A DNA stretch of 47,821 nt from Pseudomonadota bacterium (GCA_021324535.1 JAJPIU010000070.1:1-47821), one strand, 5' to 3'. Shown: positions 22,590 through 31,630, counted from the stretch's first letter. Made by a program: numbers and translations. Notes: generated by a model not told the origin, from the letters alone.

Positions 22590-25500
22590 TCAGAGTGGTA
22601 GATTGAGGATGTGCTTGACGATATGCTCCACCTTATCAAGGTCTGCCGCCAAATACCTGCCCGCGTGGGTCATGGTCTGTACCTGCTGAGAGAGTTGCAC
22701 ATGGTGAGGGTTCTGCTCGTCAAACTTTGGTACATGCAGGTACTCGACGACACTGGCCCCAAGGCTAAGCTGCGCAGCATATGCCGATATTGCCTCAGCT
22801 ACCATTGGCGCATTCAGAATGCCTGTCAGGTATGCTGCCTCGGCTTCGGTCTGGAGTGGTACGAAGTATAGTTTATGGTCGGGAACGGCGACTTTGTCTC
22901 CTAAAACTGGATCATGAACGGCGCCAATGTAGGCAGCGCTAAACGCCTCGCCCATCTCTTTCCAGAGCACTTTAAAAGGCGCAAACGTATATTCCCCTGT
23001 GCTCCATAGTGACCAAAATGGCCGTGAGGGCTGAAAGCGCCTGTAGCTTGACCGATTACGAAGTATACCCTCGAATCGAGAAAGGTACCGGTATGTGTTC
23101 GGGGCGTTGACCGGAAGCTCAGGGTCGCCGTGCATGCCCGATTGTGGCACAATGACTCGATACGCTGGATCGGGTTGAACGCTAAACGCCTTTAAGCCAC
23201 GACCTCTCAGAAGCGGGTACAAGTACCTCGTCTCGATCACCTCCCGCACGAGCGGCAATTCTTGCTTGCGCCCAAGTGATGGATCATTGGTGATAACGCA
23301 TTTATCAGGCTGTGTTGTCGGCGTAGCTTTGACAAAAAAGGCGCCGTTACAATCAGTTGTCACACCTTTTCTGGCTCGGTATGAGCGCTCACCATTACGG
23401 AACAGATGTGTCCAAACTGCATGCTGCGCTAGGGTTCCTTTTAACCAAGGTCCGGCGTCGGAGCCTGGCACAGGAGCAGCAAACAGATCGTCATACCTCG
23501 CTTCTTCTGAAAATTGGCTCGCGCTTTCGAATGGTTTCCGAGGTTCCAGCCACTTCCGATAGGGTACTGGATATTCAGTTGTATCGCCCTTTACCAGCAC
23601 TAAAAGCGCCGGGTGGTTGGTTACTCCCTCGAACGGCGCAATTGCTGCAAAATCCTCCACGCGTACAACCTGCATATCAATATCGCGGTCATTGATGCGC
23701 CACCGCCGGAAGCCCTGGCTTGACTCGTTGGAGAACACAGAGCCTGTTATGAAAAAGGCTAAAGCGCCTCTATGCTGCACATACTTCTCGACAGCAACGT
23801 AGGTAATCACCGTGGAAATGTCAGACTCAATACCCCCCACCCACCGATCCGTACTAAATACACCTAGCTCAAGACAGCGCTGTTTGATGAAGGCTGCGTA
23901 ATCAGGTGGAAGATGGCTCCACTTGACCCACGGTGGGTTCCCCACAACGTACTCGGACGGATTCAAAGCGCCTGCGGCGAACCTATCCGCAAGAATGGCG
24001 CACCAAATGCCGTTCCAACCGTGATCGTGGAGTTCTTTGAGCGTTGCAGTTGTGTCACTGATAGCCCGGAGATCGTCGTCGCTCAACGCTGGAACAACCT
24101 TGCTCACCGCACGAACCACAGCCTCTATGGGCTGCTCAGCTTCGATCAAGTCGCGCATGCGAGCCATCACATCAAAATATGCGTGGTGGTGTACCAGTTT
24201 TTGCGGAATGGAGAAACGCTTAACGCCTAGCTCAGTCTGCAAGCTATGCTCGTAACACTCTCCGATCAGTTCAGCCGGATTGATTGCATCTGCAAGGTAA
24301 ATGGGCAACCGAACAGGACGCGCGGGATCCAGTCGTTTAGCAAGAAAGACAACCAGGGCCGCGCGCGCCGCCAGGACAGCCAGTGGGTTAAGATCCATCC
24401 CGGCCAACCCGTCCAGCAACTCACCGGCGGTTGTCTTTGAATTTGCTGTCATCAAGCGACGTTTTAGCCCCTCCAACACAAACGTCCCTGATCCAACCGT
24501 TGGGTCTATTAACCCTCTCGCCGGATCCCACCCTACTAAGTCAAGCGCATACGCCGCCAGCCAGTCTGGTGTGTAAAATTCTCCAAGCGCATGACGTACC
24601 GCCCGAGGCACAAAGCTCATATACAATCCTTTGAAGAGGTCACGAGTCGAGTCGGGCGACTTGCGAGTGATGTCAAAACTTACAGCTGAGAGTCGGTCAA
24701 TAATATGTGCTATCGGCGAAGCAAACCTGTCCCAATATTCGTGCTCAGCGTACCAGGAGAAGAAATCACCATTCAGCATATTGCTGATGCCTGCGCCTGC
24801 AAACAGTTGGCCACTTTCCAATGCCCAGATACGTTGATAGATGGGCACGGTGACGTTCGAAATATCTTCCGAAACGCTTGGCAGAGCCAGGGCAGCAACG
24901 AATTTCGCTATCAGGGCAATATATGAGTTAAGCGCGAATAAGTATGCCGCCGTATCCTGCTCATAGTGAGCCTTGTGGCGTAGACCTTGCTCCCTCAGAA
25001 GGTTTTTGAGCGCGTCAGATTGTACACCGATCACTTGACCAAAGAGCCGCTTCCATTCGGTGAAGAGCAGTTTTGCCTTAGTGGTCTCTGGCATGGAGGC
25101 AGCGTCAAGAATGGCTTGGAAGAAGTGTGGAAGCAAAGCACTCCCCAGCATCGAGTCCGGCCCAACGAGAGCACTTAGTAACTGAGGATGCACCAATGGC
25201 ATTCCATTCTCATGGAGGTGAGTGAGCAGCCGTTTTGCTTGCGTGTCATCGAACAGAGCAATCGCCCCCCATTGAAAACCCTCAGTGGTGTACGCGCCAA
25301 ACCCAATATGGGATCCGTCCCACGCCACCAGCGTATACTCACGAATTGGTCTACCTTCTTCGGCAGAGAGGAGTATTGCGTATTCTTCAGCTTGTTGCTT
25401 TGCGTGGCGCAACTCCGCGCCCGACCTTCCCCTGAAAGAGTGTGGCGGTTCGTATTCGATAATGACAGCTCCATGGGAAACATCAGCAAAACGCACATTA

Positions 25501-25718
25501 CCATCCGCCCTCTTGAGAGTTCTATCAAGTTGGAACGGCGTCCATGGGATTGACAGCGCGGCACAAGCTGCCTCTAAACAGTTCTCTATCTCATGCCGAA
25601 GGCTCGCCTCGTTTGGAGAGCTGGCTGTGGCGCTTCCGACTCCCGTCACGAGTGCTCTTGCCTGTTTTTCCATTTCTTGTACATCAACCTGCAACACCGT
25701 AACCTCTGTCTTTCCCAT
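22590..25718 (-). CDS. Type IIG-like N6-adenine DNA methylase / restriction protein
   Basis: This 1042-residue protein has a gamma-class adenine methylase core. GEFYTPDWLAAY (379-390) precedes motif I DPTVGSGTF (405-413), the acidic strand is GMDLNP, and the catalytic motif IV is NPPW (594-597). About 400 C-terminal residues probably recognise DNA. The N-terminus carries a PD-(D/E)XK-like pattern (Asp79, Glu88) but reads EYE at 88-90, so the usual Lys is missing and cleavage is uncertain. Base composition is visibly lower in GC than the neighbours: a sampled line at 24661 has 26 G+C of 60, against 37 of 60 at 9061 in rpoB. No separate specificity or restriction gene adjoins it, and it is likely acquired. 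Confidence 0.85.
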   Translation of the reverse strand: MGKTEVTVLQVDVQEMEKQARALVTGVGSATASSPNEASLRHEIENCLEAACAALSIPWTPFQLDRTLKRADGNVRFADVSHGAVIIEYEPPHSFRGRSGAELRHAKQQAEEYAILLSAEEGRPIREYTLVAWDGSHIGFGAYTTEGFQWGAIALFDDTQAKRLLTHLHENGMPLVHPQLLSALVGPDSMLGSALLPHFFQAILDAASMPETTKAKLLFTEWKRLFGQVIGVQSDALKNLLREQGLRHKAHYEQDTAAYLFALNSYIALIAKFVAALALPSVSEDISNVTVPIYQRIWALESGQLFAGAGISNMLNGDFFSWYAEHEYWDRFASPIAHIIDRLSAVSFDITRKSPDSTRDLFKGLYMSFVPRAVRHALGEFYTPDWLAAYALDLVGWDPARGLIDPTVGSGTFVLEGLKRRLMTANSKTTAGELLDGLAGMDLNPLAVLAARAALVVFLAKRLDPARPVRLPIYLADAINPAELIGECYEHSLQTELGVKRFSIPQKLVHHHAYFDVMARMRDLIEAEQPIEAVVRAVSKVVPALSDDDLRAISDTTATLKELHDHGWNGIWCAILADRFAAGALNPSEYVVGNPPWVKWSHLPPDYAAFIKQRCLELGVFSTDRWVGGIESDISTVITYVAVEKYVQHRGALAFFITGSVFSNESSQGFRRWRINDRDIDMQVVRVEDFAAIAPFEGVTNHPALLVLVKGDTTEYPVPYRKWLEPRKPFESASQFSEEARYDDLFAAPVPGSDAGPWLKGTLAQHAVWTHLFRNGERSYRARKGVTTDCNGAFFVKATPTTQPDKCVITNDPSLGRKQELPLVREVIETRYLYPLLRGRGLKAFSVQPDPAYRVIVPQSGMHGDPELPVNAPNTYRYLSRFEGILRNRSSYRRFQPSRPFWSLWSTGEYTFAPFKVLWKEMGEAFSAAYIGAVHDPVLGDKVAVPDHKLYFVPLQTEAEAAYLTGILNAPMVAEAISAYAAQLSLGASVVEYLHVPKFDEQNPHHVQLSQQVQTMTHAGRYLAADLDKVEHIVKHILNLPL

Positions 25719-25737
25719 GCCTTATCGCTGCTCATCA

Positions 25738-25770
25738 CTATAGGATACCTAACCTATAGGACATTGTAAA
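25738..25770 (-). promoter_or_regulatory. Promoter with paired CTATAGGA boxes upstream of the methylase
   Basis: On the minus strand TTTACA (25770-25765), a 17-base spacer and TATCCT (25747-25742) lie 24 bases before the ATG. On the plus strand the 8-mer CTATAGGA occurs twice (25738-25745 and 25754-25761), 16 bases apart, each with a CTATAG palindrome overlapping the spacer and -10. The spacing fits a dimeric repressor such as an R-M controller protein, though none is encoded nearby. Confidence 0.45.
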
Positions 25771-25898
25771 TAGCTCTGGAAGCATCGAGGACATCCTGGA
25801 CGCCTATCCATTCCTGTCCGAGGAAGATAGAGGAAGATATGAGAGCGGTCTTTGCTTTCGCCGCCCATCAGGCTGACCACGAACAGATCACGGCGTGA
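25760..25898 (+). pseudogene. 3' remnant of a DUF433 antitoxin gene, frameshifted by a 10-bp tandem duplication
   Basis: The plus strand encodes SGSIEDILDAYPFLSEED and then, in another frame, EEDMRAVFAFAAHQADHEQ before a stop at 25896-25898. Together these are the characteristic C-terminal half of DUF433 antitoxins. The frames are separated by an exact duplication of GAGGAAGATA (25820-25829 and 25830-25839). Removing one copy joins them into a continuous DUF433 end. The N-terminal half and any start codon are missing, replaced by the methylase promoter region, so the methylase gene may have arrived by disrupting this locus. Its stop overlaps the convergent propeller gene by 11 bases. Confidence 0.8.
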
Positions 25899-26952
25899 TC
25901 AGCACATCTATTGGATACTGCATGCCGGTGATCACGCTGACGACCGAATCGCTTTGCGTTGAGATCACACTGAGCGTTTTGCCATACTGCTGCGCAACCA
26001 CCACATAGCGGCCATCCGGTGTGACCGCCAGCCCATGCGGATAGCCGCTGACCGTTACCGTTCCCGCAATGGCAGGGATGTCAGGCTGGGTAATATTCAC
26101 GATGCTGACGCTGTGGCTTACCCCATTGGCGACATACAGCGTATGACCATCCGGCGAACGCGCGATCAGCGCCGGATGTAGGCCAATGGCAAGTGAGGCA
26201 ATCACCGTATTCGTAAGGGTATTGATTGCATAGAGGCGGCTGAGGAAGTTATCGGCGGCATAAACATCCCGCCCATCCGGGCTGATCGCCACGCCATAGG
26301 GATGCGCGCCAGTCGGCAAGGGGATCGTCGCGGCGATGCGCTCGTTTGCCGTATCAATCGCAATGATGCTTCCCGCGTCGTAGCAGGCCACATAAGCGTA
26401 GCGGCCATCGGGCGAAAGCACAATGCCATGCGGGCCAGCCGGAGTGGCAATCGTCTTCTCCACCGTCCAGGTCGCCGTATCAATTACCGAAACGCTCGAC
26501 CCTTGAAAATCCGTCACGAAGATGCGCTTACCATCGAGCGTGTTCACCATATGCGCGGGGAATGAGCCAACCGTCACCCGCTTCGGCGCGCCAAGCGCCG
26601 CGCCGTTGAAGGGATACGCCAGCAGTTGGTTGTCAGCCACGTCGGTCGCATAGAGCCAATGCCTATCGGTCGAAAGTCCCAATCCGTGCACGCTTGCCGC
26701 ATTGTGATACGTGCGCACGCCTAGCTCGGCGACATTGCCACTCGCGAGATCGGTCACAAAGATGTGATAGGGCGCCAACTGAGCAGGCCGCGCGATGACC
26801 GAAAGGTTCGATGCAGGCGTCTGCGCCGCTTGCGTGGGATCACCCCCTCCGCTGCTACAGGCGGCCAGCGCCAACACGCACGCCAGCAACGCCACCATGA
26901 AGAGACGCCAGATAGGGCTGTTCGCGTATCCACTTCCAGGTTGTCGCCACAT
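25888..26952 (-). CDS. YVTN/YncE-type beta-propeller lipoprotein
   Basis: This is a 354-residue exported lipoprotein. A signal peptide with lipobox LAAC is at about residues 28-31, followed by a Ser/Gly linker and then seven WD/YVTN-like blades with repeated SPDGR(D/Y)VY motifs, as in YncE and surface-layer propellers. Such proteins usually act as binding scaffolds. No ligand can be named. The start is the ATG at 26950-26952, because GGGAGGTGAT lies six bases upstream. A GTG at 26976 would bypass this ribosome site. It stands alone on the minus strand and converges on the DUF433 remnant, with the palindrome GATCACGGCGTGATC at the junction. Confidence 0.85.
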   Translation of the reverse strand: MWRQPGSGYANSPIWRLFMVALLACVLALAACSSGGGDPTQAAQTPASNLSVIARPAQLAPYHIFVTDLASGNVAELGVRTYHNAASVHGLGLSTDRHWLYATDVADNQLLAYPFNGAALGAPKRVTVGSFPAHMVNTLDGKRIFVTDFQGSSVSVIDTATWTVEKTIATPAGPHGIVLSPDGRYAYVACYDAGSIIAIDTANERIAATIPLPTGAHPYGVAISPDGRDVYAADNFLSRLYAINTLTNTVIASLAIGLHPALIARSPDGHTLYVANGVSHSVSIVNITQPDIPAIAGTVTVSGYPHGLAVTPDGRYVVVAQQYGKTLSVISTQSDSVVSVITGMQYPIDVLITP

Positions 26953-27129
26953 CCCTCTATCACCTCCCTGGGCCACATGCTACATTTTGCGTATCCCCCC
27001 CATTGTAGCGAAGCGTGGCGCATCCTCCAACCGGCAGCGTACTTTCGGGCGGCATGGGCCGCGCGCATATTCACCAGGTGATATGCTACTATGACGTGAG
27101 GAGCCTACTACAGCAAGGACACGATCACC

Positions 27130-27336
27130 ATGCTCGGACTCCCCATCAATGACGCGGCCAACCAGCTGTATGCGCTGGCCCACCATCTGGCAGATACACA
27201 CCAAACGGCGATCCTGACGGAAAACGGACGCCTGGAAGTTGCTATGCTCCCGTGGGAGATGTATGAAACGCTGCTCGATCTGGTTCACCTGTCGACCGAT
27301 CCCCATGAGTTGTTACGCCTGCCTGAGCCGGAGTGA
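27130..27336 (+). CDS. Probable antitoxin of a MazF locus, shortened by an in-frame TGA
   Basis: The 68-residue product begins MLGLPINDAANQLYALAHHL and has the ENGRLEVAMLPWEMYETL stretch seen in small Phd/MazE-like antitoxins. After the TGA at 27334-27336 the same frame continues with HQALAIAALLAERHYHTDP and ends ...DDLYADWE at a stop at 27466-27468. The mazF ATG (27443) overlaps this downstream stop, the normal arrangement for an antitoxin-toxin pair. I therefore read the TGA as a nonsense mutation of a 112-codon gene (TGG or CGA to TGA). The shortened N-terminal half could still fold and bind DNA. AAGGA precedes the ATG. Confidence 0.65.
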   Translation: MLGLPINDAANQLYALAHHLADTHQTAILTENGRLEVAMLPWEMYETLLDLVHLSTDPHELLRLPEPE

Positions 27337-27442
27337 CATCAGGCGCTAGCCATTGCGGCGCTGCTGGCCGAGCGCCACTACCACACCGACCCGGCGCTAA
27401 CCGACCACGAAGCCTTCGCAGAGGAGCGAGGGAAGCAAAGCG

Positions 27443-27927
27443 ATGACCTCTACGCCGATTGGGAATGATTCAGAAGCGCATGCAACACAGCCTATGTCAC
27501 AGCGCGGCGAGATCTGGATGGTGCGCTTCGATCTATCAGTAGGCGCAGAGATACAACAGAGATACAAAAGCTACGCCCGGCGGTCGTTGTGAGCGTCGCA
27601 GCGGTAGGGCGTCTCCCGCTGCGCATTGTCACGCCGATCACCGAGTGGAAGCCAGCGTACGCGCGTGTTCCCTGGTTTGTCTACCTCGACGCTTCAGCAG
27701 GGCATGGCCTTGACAAAGATTCGGGCGCAGACGCCTTTCAAGTGAAAACGGTCGCACTCTCGCGTTTCACACATCGCATCGGCGCGCTCTCCACACAAGA
27801 ACTACGGCGGCTCGTCGCCGCCATTGCTCTGTGCATCGGCTACGAGCCGCCAGAGGAGGGTGAGCCAGCAACAGAAGCATGGGCGACAGGCAAGGTAATT
27901 GCCGAGCGCACGAAGTCGAGCGCCTGA
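27443..27927 (+). pseudogene. mazF: MazF/PemK-type toxin gene broken by an 11-bp tandem duplication
   Basis: MazF toxins are mRNA-cleaving endoribonucleases. The frame from ATG 27443 gives RGEIWMVRFDLSVGAEIQ, then is shifted. The second frame resumes with KLRPAVVVSVAAVGRLPLR, IVTPITEWKPAYARVPWFVY and a typical PemK/MazF end (DAFQVKTVALSRFTHRIGAL). The cause is an exact duplication of CAGAGATACAA (27546-27556 and 27557-27567), which adds 11 bases. Deleting one copy restores a complete toxin of about 157 residues. The 3' end overlaps the convergent isomerase gene by 88 bases. All other MazF motifs look intact, so the lesion is probably recent or reversible. Confidence 0.85.
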
Positions 27928-28688
27928 GCGAGCCGTCGCTCCGCATGGCGGCGATCCCACCAACCAACCTCGTTGGGGCCAAGCTCAAGCGTCACCAGCC
28001 CATCGTAGCCGTCGCGCGCCAGCGACGCCAGAAACGGACGCAACGCCAGCATGCCCTCGCCGGGCATATGGTGGGTCAGCGCCTCCCCGTCGCGCCAGAC
28101 CACATCGCTCAGGTGAATGTTGCGCAGCACAGGCCGCACGATCTCATAGCAGGCCAGCAAATCCTCGCCATTTGCGCCTGCATGACAGGTATCGAACGTG
28201 ATTGCGCATCCGCGCGCCTGCGCGAAGCGGGTCAGCGTCGTCAGGTCATCGAGATAGTAGCGTTTGCGCGGGCGGCGTTTCTTATACTGGCTGCTCTCGA
28301 TGCCAATGGCGACCTCGCCCTGGCCTGCCGCCAGCCCGGCGCGCAACGCCGCCGTATACTGCCCGGCGCGTGGAGTATGCTCGCCAATGAGAAAGCGCGT
28401 ATGTACGACGCACACACCCGCGCCAAGCATGCGCGCTGCCCCTACCGCCCGTGGAATCGCCCGCTGAAGGGTGCGCGGCCAGCCAGGGAACGGCAGCAGC
28501 GGAGGGTGAACGCTCAACACGCGCACACCCATCCGCTCGGATTGCATGCGAAGCGCATGCGCGCCTTTCAGCAGATATTCTATGCCTAGCGCCGCCTCGA
28601 TGCCGTCGAAGCCAACATCACGCGCCAGGGCAAGGCTGTAGGCAAAGGGGTGATGGTAAAACGTTCCCGTCGAAAAACTGATCCGCAT
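27840..28688 (-). CDS. Sugar phosphate isomerase/epimerase-like TIM-barrel protein
   Basis: This 282-residue protein of the xylose isomerase-like / AP endonuclease 2 TIM-barrel superfamily begins MRISFSTGTFYHHPFAYSLALARDVGFDGIE. Metal-ligand candidates line up along the barrel: IGIESSQ (Glu), TFDTCHAGANG (Asp and His), NIHLSD (His and Asp), and VTLELG (Glu) near the end. It probably isomerises, epimerises or dehydrates a sugar or cyclitol. The substrate cannot be told. It is alone on the minus strand, and its 3' end overlaps the damaged mazF gene. The ATG at 28688 has no strong ribosome site. Confidence 0.75.
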   Translation of the reverse strand: MRISFSTGTFYHHPFAYSLALARDVGFDGIEAALGIEYLLKGAHALRMQSERMGVRVLSVHPPLLPFPGWPRTLQRAIPRAVGAARMLGAGVCVVHTRFLIGEHTPRAGQYTAALRAGLAAGQGEVAIGIESSQYKKRRPRKRYYLDDLTTLTRFAQARGCAITFDTCHAGANGEDLLACYEIVRPVLRNIHLSDVVWRDGEALTHHMPGEGMLALRPFLASLARDGYDGLVTLELGPNEVGWWDRRHAERRLAQALDFVRSAITLPVAHASVAGSPSSGGS

Positions 28689-28843
28689 CTGTGTGGTGGC
28701 TTTCTGCTCACAGGGCTACCAGAGGTGTTCTCACCTCCTTTTCCGTGATACTATACCCCAGGGAATAGTCATCGTCGTCGCAGATAGTCTGCCTGGGTAT
28801 ATCGGGTATCGCGCCCAAGAGACAGGAATGGGATCGTTCGCGC

Positions 28844-30403
28844 ATGAGCCGCACAGAGCATACGCCGCCACAGTCGCCACACAGGGGCGCGTCGGCGTCA
28901 TCTTCGGATGAAGGCAATCAACGCCGTGCGCATGCTGTGCATACCATGCGGACTATGCGGAGCGCCTCCATTGCCTCGCTGGAGGTTGCCGTGCTGGCGC
29001 TCATCCTGATCGCCGTGCGACGCATCTCGGTCGCCATCTGGCGGTTGCCCAACGGCGATGTCTTTGAGTACCACAGTTACGCCTTGGCCTTCTGGACACA
29101 GTATCCCCTGTTTCGCTCGTTTCCTGTGGAATATCCTCCGCTAGCCATCGTTCCCTTCTCGCTGACGCTTGTTCCTCCCCTTGCCGATTACCAGTCCGTC
29201 TTCACCTATTGGATGGGCGCGTTTGTGCTGCTGGGCTATCTTGGCGTGCGCCGGTTCGCGGGCAGGCGACGCGCGCTTGCCTATTTCGTCTATCTGGTGA
29301 TTGGTGCGGCGGCCACCGTCCTCGAACGCTTCGACATCTTTCCGGCGCTGGTGACGCTTGCGGCGCTCTGGGCAGCCCAGCGGCGGCGCTACACCGAGGC
29401 GTATCTGCTGCTGGCAGTGGGCGTGTTGCTCAAGCTCTATCCTATCTTTCTGCTGCCGCTGGTAGCCATCGAGCAATGGCGAACGATTGGCGCTCCCAAC
29501 ATGCTACAAGTGTTCGCCCAGGTGCCAGCGGCGCGATCAATTGCCGGTTTGCCCGCGCGGCTGAGAGCGGCTATCGCGGCAGTGTGGCGCTCACAGGAGG
29601 CGTGGCGCGTGGCCGAGGGGATGGCGGTGGGGCTTGGTGGCGTCGCGGTCGGCTTTCTTGTGGCGCTGGCGCTAAATCCGGCGGGCGCGCTGACCGGCTT
29701 TACCTATGCCAACAATCGCCCGCTCCAGGTCGAATCTACTCCTGCCACGTTGCTCTGGCTGGGCACGCTGGTCGGCATTCCCGCGCACGCCGATTTCTCG
29801 TTTGTCTCGCTCAACTACGTCGGCCCGCTCGATGTCATTCTCAAGCCACTCTCGGCGGCGGCGCTTGTCGCGGGCTGCCTGTGGTCGTACTGGCGGCAGG
29901 CGCTCGGCAAGTTGACCATCGGCCAGGCGTTCATCGCATGCCTGTGCGCCGTGCTGGTGACGAACAAAATCTTTAGTCCGCAGTATCTCATCTGGGTCGT
30001 CCCGTTCGTCGCGGCGGAAGAGGGGGTTGATCTCGTCTGGTTGATCATCTGCGCGCTCACCACAACCATCTTTCCCTATCTCTACGGACTGCGCAATCCC
30101 ATCCAGACTGTCACCTTTGGCTGGCAGTTCATGCCAACCGTTGCGCTACGTAACCTGCTGCTGCTCTATGTCACCATTCGTGCGCTCACTCGCTCCAACG
30201 CGCCCGCGCCCGCTACGGCAAGTGACTCTCAGCCAGCCTTGCCTGCCTTCGCCGCGCCACCAACTGCGTCAGAGACCACGCCAGATGAGCAGACACATGG
30301 TAAAATACAAACAGATGAGACTATGCCACTACCACTGGAGTACGCCGAGCGCCCGGATATGCGGATCGCGCCAACAGGCCCAATATTGAGTGATCTTGAG
30401 TAA
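28844..30403 (+). CDS. Polytopic glycosyltransferase, GT87/mannosyltransferase-like
   Basis: This 519-residue membrane protein has about ten hydrophobic helices and the GT-C layout. An acidic first loop after the first helix reads NGDVFEYHSYALAFW. FPVEYPPLAIVPFS is a typical EYPP motif of the GT87 family (DUF2029, polyprenol-phosphate mannosyltransferases). LLAVGVLLKLYPIFLLPL follows, with the KxYP motif. Such enzymes add mannose or related sugars to lipids outside the membrane. The C-terminal 90 residues are a Pro/Ala/Thr-rich cytoplasmic tail. The start could also be the internal ATG at about residue 35. It is followed after 28 bases by the TPR gene, probably in one transcript. Confidence 0.75.
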   Translation: MSRTEHTPPQSPHRGASASSSDEGNQRRAHAVHTMRTMRSASIASLEVAVLALILIAVRRISVAIWRLPNGDVFEYHSYALAFWTQYPLFRSFPVEYPPLAIVPFSLTLVPPLADYQSVFTYWMGAFVLLGYLGVRRFAGRRRALAYFVYLVIGAAATVLERFDIFPALVTLAALWAAQRRRYTEAYLLLAVGVLLKLYPIFLLPLVAIEQWRTIGAPNMLQVFAQVPAARSIAGLPARLRAAIAAVWRSQEAWRVAEGMAVGLGGVAVGFLVALALNPAGALTGFTYANNRPLQVESTPATLLWLGTLVGIPAHADFSFVSLNYVGPLDVILKPLSAAALVAGCLWSYWRQALGKLTIGQAFIACLCAVLVTNKIFSPQYLIWVVPFVAAEEGVDLVWLIICALTTTIFPYLYGLRNPIQTVTFGWQFMPTVALRNLLLLYVTIRALTRSNAPAPATASDSQPALPAFAAPPTASETTPDEQTHGKIQTDETMPLPLEYAERPDMRIAPTGPILSDLE

Positions 30404-30431
30404 TGAACGCGACTGATGAAGGATAATCCCC

Positions 30432-31625
30432 ATGAGCAGAGCCAGCGCTATCAACAGTGTGCTGACCGTCTCGCGCGACCGTAGCCGCCTGTTTGCCATT
30501 CTGGCCCCCCTCACCTGGGCGGTGGTCGTCGGGCTGCCCATGATCGTCTCGTTTTGGCTGGGACGTCCGCTGCAAGGAACGCCGCTGTTGGGGGTTATCG
30601 CCTGGCTGGCGTTTTTGCGCGTGGCGCGCTGGCTCTCGCCCGCCGCACGCGCCGACGCGCTGATACGCCGTGGGCGCTACGCCGAGGCGCTGTCACTCTG
30701 CGAGCAATCGCTCAACGTGCGCGGCGAGGGCGCGTGGCTGGGGTCACGTCGCCTCGTGTGGCTGAACCGCCATACTACCATTTTGCTGGCGCTGGGCCAG
30801 TGGGACACCGCGCTCGACGCAGCGTTGGAAGCCATGCGCGCCTCGCCAGACCCCGAAACCATCGCCAACTGCGCACAGGCGTTGCTACGACTCAACCGCT
30901 ATGACGAGGCGGTTCAGGCGGCGCGGCTGGCGCTCGACCTCACCCGCGAGCGGTCGGTGAACGCGCTGGCGACGATGGCGTCGGTGATGCTGGCGCGTGG
31001 CATGCCCGCCGAGGCGGAGGCGCTGGCGCGCGCGGGCCTCACCGATGTTGGCTCGCTCCTGCCGCTGGCGCATCCCATGAGCCATATGCTCTGCCTGACG
31101 ACGCTGGCGCGCGCTGAGCGCGCACAGAAGTTACTCGACGAGGCTGACGCGCGGCTGGCCGAGATGCAAAAGATCGCCCGCCACAACGCGACACTGCGGG
31201 CGATGGCGCTGATCGAAGAAGCGGCAAGCAGCATGCTTACCCAGGATGAGGAGGGGAATGTTATCCCCCAGGACGACCTGACGACGCGGGCGCAGGTCTT
31301 CAAGCTGCTTGCCGAGGCGTATGACATCGCGCCGTACTATACATTGTGGTATATCAGCCAGCCGGGGACATTTGAGACCGTGCGTGAGGATGCACGGCTG
31401 GCGCCCGCATTGAAACTGGCGAAGGAAGAATACGAGCGGCTTGCCAATACTGCCCCCGATGCGGAGCGGGTGAAACAGGCGGTGGCGGTGGCGCAGCGCA
31501 ACGGGCGAAAGCGCCCTGCACGACAGGCAAATCAGGCGGCGCTTGGCGCACAGGCGATCACGCTGGCGGCGACGCTCGTGCTGCTGCTGCTCTGGATGTG
31601 GCGTTTCTTCATCATTGCGTCATGA
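30432..31625 (+). CDS. TPR-repeat membrane protein
   Basis: In this 397-residue protein two hydrophobic helices near the N-terminus (about 20-65) are followed by helical repeats of TPR type: ADALIRRGRYAEALSLCEQSLN, then LLALGQWDTALDAALEAM and LLRLNRYDEAVQAARLAL. The middle part is helical and ends with a segment containing YTLWYISQPGTFETVREDARLAPAL. A last membrane helix lies at the C-terminus (ITLAATLVLLLLWMWRFF). TPRs mediate protein contacts; no partner is obvious. AAGGA lies eight bases before the ATG. It is downstream of the glycosyltransferase and converges with the damaged DUF5615 toxin gene. Confidence 0.75.
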   Translation: MSRASAINSVLTVSRDRSRLFAILAPLTWAVVVGLPMIVSFWLGRPLQGTPLLGVIAWLAFLRVARWLSPAARADALIRRGRYAEALSLCEQSLNVRGEGAWLGSRRLVWLNRHTTILLALGQWDTALDAALEAMRASPDPETIANCAQALLRLNRYDEAVQAARLALDLTRERSVNALATMASVMLARGMPAEAEALARAGLTDVGSLLPLAHPMSHMLCLTTLARAERAQKLLDEADARLAEMQKIARHNATLRAMALIEEAASSMLTQDEEGNVIPQDDLTTRAQVFKLLAEAYDIAPYYTLWYISQPGTFETVREDARLAPALKLAKEEYERLANTAPDAERVKQAVAVAQRNGRKRPARQANQAALGAQAITLAATLVLLLLWMWRFFIIAS

Positions 31626-31630
31626 TCTCT

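Noticed and set aside
25886-25900. Palindrome GATCACGGCGTGATC as a terminator or operator
   Set aside because: It falls across the overlapping 3' ends of the propeller gene and the DUF433 remnant. It is short and lacks a T-run, so coding coincidence is likely.
27840-27927. Overlap of the mazF 3' end with the isomerase gene as evidence against one of them
   Set aside because: Both protein ends are poorly conserved tails, and convergent overlaps of this size occur. The core domains of both are clear.
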